Below are positions 18,564-26,796 of a stretch of 64,000 bases of DNA, one piece after another. The position numbers and the translations under genes were made by a program. Position 1 is the stretch's first letter; the number at the start of each line of letters is the position of its first letter. Source of the stretch: Lachnospiraceae bacterium (GTDB lineage Bacteria > Bacillota_A > Clostridia > Lachnospirales > Lachnospiraceae); assembly GCA_017626435.1 (NCBI GenBank), contig JAGAIR010000010.1, forward strand, positions 72,558 to 136,557, read 5' to 3'. Under the pieces are notes generated by a model, which saw nothing but the letters and a program-made list of their open reading frames with translations, was not told where the DNA came from and searched no databases.

Positions 18564-19829
18564 ATGAAAAGATGGAGAGTTGGAAAAGTATTATTATTAA
18601 CAATGGTATCATTATTATTATTATCTGTTGCAGAAAAAAATGCAGCTGCTAAGACAGAAACAAAGGCGGTAACAATCCAGGAAGGAAAAATAAAAACGGT
18701 AAAATCCCTATGGCCTGGAAGTGTTAAGAAGTATCGTGCAAAGTGTTCCGATAAGCGCATCGCATCTGTACGAATGAAAAGGATAGGGATTCAGATTAAA
18801 GGAAAGAAAGCCGGGAAAGCGAAGATTACAGTAAAAGTGATTAATCGGAAAAAGCAGGTAAATACCTATAAATTTAAAGTGACTGTAAAGGTAAATAAGA
18901 AGAATAGTTCTAATGCAGCTTCAACTTCTACACCAAAACCAACAACTGAAGTGACAATGAAACCTGCAATGCCAGTGTTCCCAACTGGGACACCATCACC
19001 AAGACCAACATCAGTCGTTACACCAACACCAGAACCGACTGCAACACTAGAAGCAAAACCAAAGTATTCCTATGAGGTGGAAGTTTTGAATGATGAAATG
19101 ACTCAATATGGCAATATTAGTTGGATGTATCCGACAGGGACTGTAATATACATTAAAACAGAAAATCCAGATTTAAGTACGATAGATATATGGGGTGGAA
19201 CGGAAAAATATGAATACCACGAAGAAGGATATTATACAGTTACAGATGGGTTTACTGTATATAGCACCAATTATGTGGACATAAATTACTTGGATGAAGA
19301 TAGAGAAAAAGTAGCTGGTGGTTATGTGTTTATGTGCACATGGAACACTCCTGGTATAAAAAATCTTACGATAGCAGAGAAAGTGGGAGAGGAATGGGTG
19401 ATAGGTGTAACAAAAAACATTCTTTTGAAAGACTATGATAAAGAAGTGAATGCATGGTATGAAAACGTATTAAATGAGGTCACAAACGCTGAAATGACAG
19501 ATTATGAAAAGATGGATGCTTTAAAAAGTTATGTATTAAATCATTTTATGTATCTGTGCTATTATGAAGATACAGATGGAAATTGGCTTGGAGCAAACAG
19601 TGCTGTTAATGAAGGGGTTTTTTGGGAGAACAGACATATAGATTGCATAGGAGCGACAATTATTATGTGTCATTTTGCAGAAAAACTAGGACTGGAAGCG
19701 GAATGGACTTATGCAGGATACTTAAACCATCATTATGCAACTGTTTATATTGATGGGGATGGATATGAATTTGATGCATGTCCTATGCCTAATACTGGAA
19801 GGATAAAAGAATGGGAATATATTATTTAA
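18564..19829 (+). CDS. Secreted transglutaminase-like protein with Ig-like N-terminal domain
   Basis: This is a 421-aa exported cargo protein. A signal peptide (~1-30) is followed by a lysine-rich BIG2-like domain (~35-110). A Thr/Pro linker (~115-165), an unassigned beta-rich middle domain (~170-290) and a C-terminal transglutaminase-core fold follow. The putative catalytic triad is Cys in HIDCIGATII (~365), His in LNHHYATVYI (~395) and Asp in YEFDACP (~411). Such folds can be cross-linkers, amidases or cysteine proteases, so the reaction is open. It ends shortly after the Asp motif. AAGGAGGAG precedes the ATG. It is a single-gene unit with its own promoter. Confidence 0.78.
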   Translation: MKRWRVGKVLLLTMVSLLLLSVAEKNAAAKTETKAVTIQEGKIKTVKSLWPGSVKKYRAKCSDKRIASVRMKRIGIQIKGKKAGKAKITVKVINRKKQVNTYKFKVTVKVNKKNSSNAASTSTPKPTTEVTMKPAMPVFPTGTPSPRPTSVVTPTPEPTATLEAKPKYSYEVEVLNDEMTQYGNISWMYPTGTVIYIKTENPDLSTIDIWGGTEKYEYHEEGYYTVTDGFTVYSTNYVDINYLDEDREKVAGGYVFMCTWNTPGIKNLTIAEKVGEEWVIGVTKNILLKDYDKEVNAWYENVLNEVTNAEMTDYEKMDALKSYVLNHFMYLCYYEDTDGNWLGANSAVNEGVFWENRHIDCIGATIIMCHFAEKLGLEAEWTYAGYLNHHYATVYIDGDGYEFDACPMPNTGRIKEWEYII

Positions 19830-19987
19830 TTTAGAAATTATTTTGTGTCGAAACGTGTTGAGTTTTGTCTGACGATTTCCAGGATATTGGAAATCGTATG
19901 GAAACCTATTTATTTCCAGAAATTTCATGTTACACTGTTTATGATAAAAATAAAGAATAAACTATGAGGCATGGGGAGGTATATAGG

Positions 19988-20143
19988 ATGAAAAAAGAAA
20001 GAAGAAAATTTATAAAAGAAAATTTGGATTACAAAAAAATAATAATTCAATCAATTCGGTCTTTAGATAATGAGCAGGACAAACGGTTCTTAATTCAAAT
20101 AATAGTTATGATAAATACACATATAAGAAACGGTAACCATTAA
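19988..20143 (+). CDS. Small conserved ICE protein (51 aa)
   Basis: GGGGAGG precedes the ATG. The 51-residue product is basic at the start (MKKERRKF) and then amphipathic, with SIRSLDNEQDKRFLIQIIV. It has no known motif, but its coding bias and ribosome site are convincing. It ends inside the bidirectional terminator at 20126 and lies back-to-back with the XRE repressor gene. Function is unknown. Confidence 0.6.
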   Translation: MKKERRKFIKENLDYKKIIIQSIRSLDNEQDKRFLIQIIVMINTHIRNGNH

Positions 20144-20156
20144 GGTTACCGTTTCT
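20126..20156. terminator. Bidirectional terminator
   Basis: A perfect 13-bp stem (AGAAACGGTAACC with GGTTACCGTTTCT) is shared by two converging genes, the 51-aa gene on + and the XRE repressor gene on -. Confidence 0.85.
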
Positions 20157-20544
20157 TCATTCTATTTAAAGTTTCTATGGCAGTATTTTTAATAATCTGT
20201 TTGGATGACGGTTCAAGTTTTTCATAGACTACTATAAAATTTTTGATTAAATCAGCAATTACATCATCTGTATCATCTAATAATTCTTGTGTATATTGAG
20301 CTAATTCCATATCAAAAGAATGTTCTACAAAAACTTCTTCATCTGTTCCACCATTTAATAGCCAATCAGGATTCACTAAATATTTTTCTGAAATATAATC
20401 AAGAACTCGGGGAGTTACGGAAACAGCATTTGTCTCAATATTTCCCAAATTGGAGCGGCTTATTTTTATACTGTTAGAAAACTCTTGTTGTGTAAGATGT
20501 AATATATCTTTTCTTAAATAACGAATACGTTCACCTATTGTCAT
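20146..20544 (-). CDS. XRE-family repressor of the ICE
   Basis: This is a 132-aa protein with an N-terminal helix-turn-helix (IGERIRYLRKDILHLTQQEF ... ISRSNLGNIE, ~1-60) and a C-terminal helical domain (~70-132). The C-terminal part probably serves for dimerisation. The ATG at 20544 is chosen because GAGGAGG precedes it; a longer frame lacks such a site. It is transcribed divergently from the long conjugation gene train, with two near-identical operator-like repeats between them. That is the position of the ImmR/CI-type master repressor. It is the most likely target of the ImmA-like protease. Confidence 0.88.
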   Translation of the reverse strand: MTIGERIRYLRKDILHLTQQEFSNSIKISRSNLGNIETNAVSVTPRVLDYISEKYLVNPDWLLNGGTDEEVFVEHSFDMELAQYTQELLDDTDDVIADLIKNFIVVYEKLEPSSKQIIKNTAIETLNRMKKR

Positions 20545-20580
20545 AATTACCTCCTCTTCGGAAAGAGTATCATACAAAAA

Positions 20581-20659
20581 AATGCTTGTCAAGGACGAGA
20601 AAATATTTTGGAATGCTTGACAAGGACTTATAAAGAATATAAAATGTCCGTAAAGGACA
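20581..20659. promoter_or_regulatory. Divergent promoter/operator region
   Basis: Two 16-bp repeats, AATGCTTGTCAAGGAC (20581) and AATGCTTGACAAGGAC (20612), differ at one base, and each holds a CTTGnCAAG palindrome. A third palindrome is TGTCCGTAAAGGACA (20645-20659). The first repeat contains the minus-strand -35 (TTGACA, 20592-20587). The second contains the plus-strand -35 (20617-20622), with 17 bp to TAAAAT (20640-20645). A repressor bound here would control both directions. Confidence 0.75.
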
Positions 20660-20676
20660 AGAAAGGAAGTTTGCTA

Positions 20677-20898
20677 ATGGTTAAAGAATATAAAAAAGAG
20701 ATAGAAGAAATTGTTGTGATATTAAAACAGCTTGATGTAATTGAATTAGCATCTATTCTGGATAAAGCTGTATTTGCCTATGAACTTCAAATAGCACAGA
20801 CGAAATATGAGCAAGAAAATAATCAAGGTGAAAATAAAGAAAGTGAGAGGACAGTAACATCAAAGAATAGGGACAATCTGTGCAGGAATAAGATATGA
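20677..20898 (+). CDS. Small helical protein, first gene of the rightward train
   Basis: The family is not recognised. The 73-aa product from the ATG at 20677 is a charged helix-rich chain (MVKEYKKEIEEIVVILKQLD) with a polar tail. A longer frame from 20608 would start upstream of the predicted promoter, so it is rejected. GAAAGGAAG lies a little far from the ATG. The gene sits immediately after the operator region, a place where ICEs often carry excision or regulatory factors; that role is speculation. Confidence 0.6.
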   Translation: MVKEYKKEIEEIVVILKQLDVIELASILDKAVFAYELQIAQTKYEQENNQGENKESERTVTSKNRDNLCRNKI

Positions 20899-20916
20899 AA
20901 AAAGGAGGTGTCCAAC

Positions 20917-21093
20917 ATGAGTACATATCTAGGTTCAAGAATATATAACGGTACAACGGTGCATCGTTATGTAGCAAATACTACAGAGGAAGAGGATCAG
21001 GATTGTATCAGGATGGCACTGGAAATTTGTGTCCGCTTCAAAATGAAAAAACAAGAGCAGGAAAAGGATAAAAAGCCAGATTCAGATAAGTAA
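20917..21093 (+). CDS. Small ICE protein (58 aa)
   Basis: AAGGAGGTG precedes the ATG at 20917. The product starts MSTYLGSRIYNGTTVHRY, has a helical centre and ends in a Lys/Glu/Asp-rich tail. No motif is recognised and no membrane helix is present. It lies in the same transcript as the neighbouring small genes. Confidence 0.65.
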   Translation: MSTYLGSRIYNGTTVHRYVANTTEEEDQDCIRMALEICVRFKMKKQEQEKDKKPDSDK

Positions 21094-21200
21094 CAAAAGG
21101 AATGAATTTTGTTCGGATTTTGTTACAAATGAAAACAAGAGATAGTTTCCCACAAAGGGTATCTATATAAAACATAATACAAGGAGGTGATCTAAATGTC

Positions 21201-21395
21201 ATGAGAAAAGCTTTCTCATGGAAAGAGCTATTTATGGAGGAAGCTTATAAATGGAAAGTCCGAATAGAAAATATGCAAAAGATTCAGATTGGTGTCCATT
21301 CAATTAAATTTGACGAAGAAAAGAGGATGGATGCTACAGATATTAAAGATTGTGTTGAATATAGTACTGCTATCATTCAAACAGTTTGCAAATAA
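21201..21395 (+). CDS. Small ICE protein (64 aa)
   Basis: AAGGAGGTGATCT lies about ten bases before the ATG at 21201; an earlier ATG at 21195 runs straight into a stop. The chain starts MRKAFSWKELFMEEAYKW and is amphipathic. No family is recognised. It ends 45 bp before the giant adhesin. Confidence 0.55.
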   Translation: MRKAFSWKELFMEEAYKWKVRIENMQKIQIGVHSIKFDEEKRMDATDIKDCVEYSTAIIQTVCK

Positions 21396-21440
21396 TTTTA
21401 GGTGCTATTTATGGTACTTAATGAAAGAAAGGACTTTAAC

Positions 21441-24400
21441 ATGGTTATTAGACGAAAGTGGAAGAAATTTTTATCCTTTTGTCTTGTCTTAGCAATGGTA
21501 TTTTCGTTGATCCCACAGACAGCACAGAAAGTAAATGCTGCTGAGGCATCGGCAGACATTTCTAATTTGGGACAACTGGGAACATTGACAATAGGAAATA
21601 AAACGAAAAATGGAAATTGGTACAAGTTATCAGTAAATGGAGCAAATGCATTTTGCATGAATTTGGGACATACCTGTCATTCGGGGGATGTATACCAGTC
21701 TGCAGATACTGTCTATAAGAATACGGATGGTGGAAAAAAGCGATTAAAAGCCTACATCGGGTATTGGTTTGATATCACCATGAAACAGAAAAAGCAGGCA
21801 TATGTCCTGGCACAGGCATTGTTTTGGAGTGTACAGGAGGATGTGACAGAGGAAAGCCGATTGAAGGAGATTATACGAACGATTAAAGACAATACTGGTT
21901 ATTTCTCCAATAAAACAACAGATGATTTATACAATGATATTTTTGCAGTTGGCGGAAACTTTGAAGTAAAGGTCACGGAATGGACATATGCTGGTTCTGG
22001 TTCACACCGTCAGAAATTATTGGAAGTTAAAGCAACATCAACATCGGTTCCTCAATATAAGCTGTTAAACAGTAAAGTGAAATATCGTCAAAGAATCAAT
22101 ATTATAAAAAAAGATGAAGACGGAAACCCGCTTTCAGATGTAGCGTTTACATTAACTGCAGAAAATCTGGATGAAATGGTTTCTTTTCAATATTTTGGCA
22201 AAAACGCGGTTGAGGATGGGGCTGTGCAGGATGATCAGGATCAGTTTGAGGTGACTGCGGTAACAGCTGCAGATGGGACGATTCATTATCGGTTTACCTA
22301 CCAATTGTTATCTGAGGATTATGGATATGTTCCAGATGCAGAATTAAATCAAATGAATGATGCCACAAAGCAGGCAGTTCGGGATGAGCTGGAAGCAGAT
22401 GGATATCGTTATGCAAAAGATTTGACAAAATCGGGAGCGAATGCACTGGCAGAGAAAGATTTGGAACTGCAGTTTTTAAAAATTAGCAACAGTTATCTCA
22501 TTAGGGAAACAGATACGGGAAATGACAAAATTGTTGCAGACCCAGAGTATGCTGCAGGAAAGAGGATCACAGTGACTGCTAAGAACAGCTGGAAGCAAAA
22601 TAAGGATGGTACTTGGGCAGAGGTTGCAGATGGGACTCTATCGGAATATCCGTTATCTTACAGTTTAAACATACAGAATAATTATAAGAAAATTTCTCTT
22701 ATTGTGAAGAAAAAGGATGGCTACAGTGAAGACGGAAAAGCACATGGAAATGCTTCTCTGGATGGGGCAAAATTTCAGCTATATGAAGATGGTGCATGTA
22801 CAGTACCAGCATCGGTAGTGGATAAGAATGGAGAAAAAGTAACTGCAGGGGTCTATACCATAAAAGGTGAAAAACTTACAACGGATTTTTTGCGGAGTGG
22901 TAAGACTTATTATCTGAAGGAAATTCAAAGTCCGATCGGATATATATCAGATCAGCAGGTGATTCCGGTTACGGCAGATACCAATCCGGAGGCGGTAGAA
23001 TATACCTGGGAAGGGCAGTCGGTGACAGTGTATAATCAGCCGATTACAGGACAATTTACCATATGTAAAGTGAAATCAAATGGAACAACAGGAGAAGGTG
23101 ATTGGGAAACAGGTTCCCAATTTCAGGTTTATCTGAAAGAAAAAGGGAGTTATGAAGATTGCGATGAATACGAAAGAGATACGATTACGATAGGGATAGA
23201 TGGAAAAGCTACGACCAAGAGGCTATATTATGGGGAATATGTAATTCATCAGATCAGCACAGGGGGAGCTGATACAGAAATGATTGCGGATACTGTAAAG
23301 GTTATTGATGGCAGGCAGGAGGAACCCGTACAAGTCTATATTGACTATCCCTTCCAATCATATCTGCGTATCATTAAAAAGAGTGGCAGTACCGAAAAGA
23401 CTGTTTTAAAAGAAGGTACTGCATACCAGATATACCAGGTTGACGAGCAGACTGGGAAAGAATCTTTGATAACACAGAGTCACAGCAACGGAAACCAGAT
23501 CATTCAGACTGATACTTTCCAAACAGATGAAAGTGGACAAGTTATGACATGGAAGCCCTTGCCTTCCGGATTGTATCGCATCTATGAGATATCTGCTGCG
23601 AATGGATTCCATATCACAAAGAAATATATTGAAGTAGAGATTAACAGTAAAGCAGACAACTATACACAGGAAAGCGATGCAGAGGGCAACACCTATACAA
23701 CGGTTAGTCTGGATTATACCAACGAAGAAACTTATGGAAAATTATCTGTAAAGAAAACTGGTGAGCAGCTTGCGGATTTTGTCTGGAGGGAAAAAGACGA
23801 AAAAGACCTTTCGGATCTGCCGGAGATTTTGGACAGCCTTTCAAAGGACAGAAGTCGATTTGTTTATGAAAAGACTAGGCTGAAAGGGGTTGTTTTTGAG
23901 GTATACGCTGCGGAAGATATTTTTACCCAGGATAATCAGGGAACTACATGGTATCAGAAGGGAGATCTTGCCTGCACCATTACCACAGGAAAGGGTGCAC
24001 AATTTACTTCACAGTGTGGAGGGATTAGTGATTATAGCATGTCTTCAGATGGAACAGTCACTGTAAACCTCCCGTTGGGAAAATATCAGGTAAAGGAGAA
24101 GGATACTGTTTATGGCTATGTTCTTCCAGAAAAGACCTGGGATGTGGAATTTGCCTGGGAAAATAAAGAGGATGAGTTTGTACTGGATTCTTCTGGAATA
24201 ACAGATCAAAATGGTGTACTTTCTGTTTTCAATGAACGTGCAAAAGCAGAGGTTTCTATTTTAAAACAGGATAGTAGGACATCAAAACCTGTAAGTGGTG
24301 CTGTGTTTGGTCTGTATACCAAAGATGCTATTTATAATGCTGCAGGAAAGAGGATTGTAGAGGCAGATTCTCTTCTGGATATTGTTGCTACCAATGCATT

Positions 24401-26768
24401 GGGAAAGGCTGTGTCTTCTTTGGATCTGCCAATGATGTCAGAGGATTATAAAAGAGGAGAAGAGAACGAAGGTTTAAATTCTGGTGATTACTATTTTAAG
24501 GAGCTGGAAGTTCCAAAGAGCTACTATCTTAGTGCCACACCGGCAGCAATCCATTTAGAATATAAAGATCAGGATACAAAGACTGTGATGGCAGGTGTCT
24601 CGAAAAAAAATATACAGACAAACATTGAAATTGACAAGCTGTCATTGGCTGGGAAAAGGGAACTGCCCGGATGTCAGCTGCAGATTACAGATAACCAGGG
24701 AAATGTCATTGTTTCCTGGATTTCGGGGGACAGAGATTCGGTAAAACTGATAGAAAGAGCAGAGAACAGAGAATATCAGAATCTATATGCCCAAGTTAAT
24801 GAAGTTGGGAATCTGGTGGTAGGTGGTCTTTTCGGGGGAGAGGAATATACCCTGACGGAGACACGTCCGGCTGAAGGTTATGTGACAGCAGACGATATTT
24901 CTTTCCGGATTGCAGACGATATTGAGGAAAAGGATTTTATATATAAGAAAGAAGGGGAGGACTATCAGAGGATGGAAGACAATATCGTCCGTATGTATGA
25001 TGATACAACTAAAATCCATATTTCCAAAACAGACTTGACTGGGGAGAAGGAGATTGAAGGTTGCCAGCTGGAAGTGACGAAAAAATCGGATCAAACAATA
25101 GTGGATTCTTGGACAAGTACCGGCCAATCGCATGACATTATCGGTGTTTTGGTTGTTGGTGAGACGTATATTTTAACAGAGAGGCGTCCGGCAGATGGTT
25201 ATGTGACGGCAGAAAGCATTGAATTTACCATAACAGATACCGGAGAAGTTCAGCTGGTACGTATGAAAGATGGTGTGACAAAGATAGCCTTTAGCAAGGT
25301 GGACAAGCAGACTGGCAAAGGGCTGGCTGGTGCAAAGATAGAGGTATTGGATAGTAATGGAAAAAAGGTGGCAGCGTTTACTTCCAAAGCAAAGAAAGCA
25401 ACTTTGTTGAAAGGTATTTTCAAAGTGGGGGAAACCTACACTTTTGTAGAAAAAAAAGCTCCAGAAAATTATGAAAAAGCAGAGGATATCCAATTTAAGG
25501 TAAAAGATACCAGTAAAACGCAAAAAGTGAAGATGCAGGATCAGTACAAGCCAAAAAAGCCGGGAAAGATTATAACGGATGTTCCGGAAGGCTTTCCGGG
25601 AGGAAGTGGATTGTCTCCGAAAACAGGATATCCGCTTTTGATTAGGGTGTTAGCAGGTCTCATGCTGTTATCTGCTGCACTGTTATTGGAAATGTATCGA
25701 AGAAAAAAGCATTTGCCAGGAAAAGAAAAACGTTTGAGAGCAGGATTTTTTCTTTTTACTGTCTTGTTGGCGGTTTCTCAGGTTGTTCCCTGTGTTGTGG
25801 CTGCATCAGGGACAAAGATCATGACTCAGAGCATTGAATATGTAACAAAGGATGCGAAAGAAAAAGCGGAGGATCAGTTCCAGACAGAGCTAAAAGAGGG
25901 AAAAAAGAAATACGTTCTGGAAAATATCAGTTATGAGATTGTCTCTTCCGAGCCGGTGATGAAAGAAGTACCAGTAACGAAGACACTGAAAAGTGAGGTG
26001 GTCAGGAAGGGATTTGCTTATACTCCAAGGGAAAAGCTCACAGTAAATGGGATTACGTATCAGCTGAAAGAAACAAAGAAACAAGACGTGATACTGAAAA
26101 AAGGGTACAGCCAGATTGTTACCGGATGGCAGGAGTATGGGACTCTGGCAAATGCGAGGGATGCTCCATCCTATAAAGAAGTGGCTGCAACGGACAAAAA
26201 AACAGGAAAACGTATTTCACTTTTTTGTAAAAAAAAGAAGATTACTAGGCGAAAAGCAAAGAAATGGCAGAATGTATCTGTTAATATCCGTTTTATTTCC
26301 TATGATGCAGACGTTTTTCAATGGAAAGGGTTCAATGTACAAAAGAATGAAAAGCATCCGTTAAAAGGATATGAACAGGAGCTGCTAGAAAGTGTGGCAG
26401 GGGATGCTACTGGTTACCGGCTAAAAAAGATTGCCTGGAATGGAAAAACATATCGTAATCAAAAGGGAATCCTTTGCCGGGATGCTAGTGCCGTTATACA
26501 AAAAAAAGCAGAGCGGTATCGTGTTACCTATCAGGGTACCAGAAAGGTAAAAGCAAAAAAAGGGACAAAATATATTTCATTATATGAGGGGAAGAAAAAA
26601 ATTGCCACAGGAGAAAATACCTATACCATATGTGCCAAAGCTCTGTACCAACAGAAGGAAGAAAAAGTGCCTGCACTTGGTATCACGATTGGTATTCTGT
26701 TTGCCATTGTGTTGGTGATTGGTGTTGTTTTTATCCTGCGTCAGTCAAAGTCAAAAAAGCAAGTATGA
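21441..26768 (+). CDS. Giant surface adhesin: thioester domain, Cna-B repeats, SPKTG motif, extra C-terminal membrane module
   Basis: This 1775-aa surface protein probably mediates contact between cells. A signal peptide (MVIRRKWKKF...KVNAAEA, ~1-36) is followed by a thioester-type domain (~40-200) with Cys in AFCMNLGH and Gln in VLAQALFW, the residues expected to form the bond. About eight or nine Cna-B/SpaA-like domains follow (~220-1380), with repeated starts such as KIHISKTDLTG and E-box like ends such as TERRPADGY. At about residue 1390 there is SPKTG, a membrane helix and basic residues, a complete class B sorting signal. The chain does not stop there. A second hydrophobic stretch (FFLFTVLLAVSQVVPCVVAA), about 300 further extracytoplasmic residues and a final membrane helix follow. 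The start at 21441 has AAAGGA and begins the signal peptide. Confidence 0.88.
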   Translation: MVIRRKWKKFLSFCLVLAMVFSLIPQTAQKVNAAEASADISNLGQLGTLTIGNKTKNGNWYKLSVNGANAFCMNLGHTCHSGDVYQSADTVYKNTDGGKKRLKAYIGYWFDITMKQKKQAYVLAQALFWSVQEDVTEESRLKEIIRTIKDNTGYFSNKTTDDLYNDIFAVGGNFEVKVTEWTYAGSGSHRQKLLEVKATSTSVPQYKLLNSKVKYRQRINIIKKDEDGNPLSDVAFTLTAENLDEMVSFQYFGKNAVEDGAVQDDQDQFEVTAVTAADGTIHYRFTYQLLSEDYGYVPDAELNQMNDATKQAVRDELEADGYRYAKDLTKSGANALAEKDLELQFLKISNSYLIRETDTGNDKIVADPEYAAGKRITVTAKNSWKQNKDGTWAEVADGTLSEYPLSYSLNIQNNYKKISLIVKKKDGYSEDGKAHGNASLDGAKFQLYEDGACTVPASVVDKNGEKVTAGVYTIKGEKLTTDFLRSGKTYYLKEIQSPIGYISDQQVIPVTADTNPEAVEYTWEGQSVTVYNQPITGQFTICKVKSNGTTGEGDWETGSQFQVYLKEKGSYEDCDEYERDTITIGIDGKATTKRLYYGEYVIHQISTGGADTEMIADTVKVIDGRQEEPVQVYIDYPFQSYLRIIKKSGSTEKTVLKEGTAYQIYQVDEQTGKESLITQSHSNGNQIIQTDTFQTDESGQVMTWKPLPSGLYRIYEISAANGFHITKKYIEVEINSKADNYTQESDAEGNTYTTVSLDYTNEETYGKLSVKKTGEQLADFVWREKDEKDLSDLPEILDSLSKDRSRFVYEKTRLKGVVFEVYAAEDIFTQDNQGTTWYQKGDLACTITTGKGAQFTSQCGGISDYSMSSDGTVTVNLPLGKYQVKEKDTVYGYVLPEKTWDVEFAWENKEDEFVLDSSGITDQNGVLSVFNERAKAEVSILKQDSRTSKPVSGAVFGLYTKDAIYNAAGKRIVEADSLLDIVATNALGKAVSSLDLPMMSEDYKRGEENEGLNSGDYYFKELEVPKSYYLSATPAAIHLEYKDQDTKTVMAGVSKKNIQTNIEIDKLSLAGKRELPGCQLQITDNQGNVIVSWISGDRDSVKLIERAENREYQNLYAQVNEVGNLVVGGLFGGEEYTLTETRPAEGYVTADDISFRIADDIEEKDFIYKKEGEDYQRMEDNIVRMYDDTTKIHISKTDLTGEKEIEGCQLEVTKKSDQTIVDSWTSTGQSHDIIGVLVVGETYILTERRPADGYVTAESIEFTITDTGEVQLVRMKDGVTKIAFSKVDKQTGKGLAGAKIEVLDSNGKKVAAFTSKAKKATLLKGIFKVGETYTFVEKKAPENYEKAEDIQFKVKDTSKTQKVKMQDQYKPKKPGKIITDVPEGFPGGSGLSPKTGYPLLIRVLAGLMLLSAALLLEMYRRKKHLPGKEKRLRAGFFLFTVLLAVSQVVPCVVAASGTKIMTQSIEYVTKDAKEKAEDQFQTELKEGKKKYVLENISYEIVSSEPVMKEVPVTKTLKSEVVRKGFAYTPREKLTVNGITYQLKETKKQDVILKKGYSQIVTGWQEYGTLANARDAPSYKEVAATDKKTGKRISLFCKKKKITRRKAKKWQNVSVNIRFISYDADVFQWKGFNVQKNEKHPLKGYEQELLESVAGDATGYRLKKIAWNGKTYRNQKGILCRDASAVIQKKAERYRVTYQGTRKVKAKKGTKYISLYEGKKKIATGENTYTICAKALYQQKEEKVPALGITIGILFAIVLVIGVVFILRQSKSKKQV

Positions 26769-26796
26769 AAGGATTATAGAAATAGGGGGAAATAAA

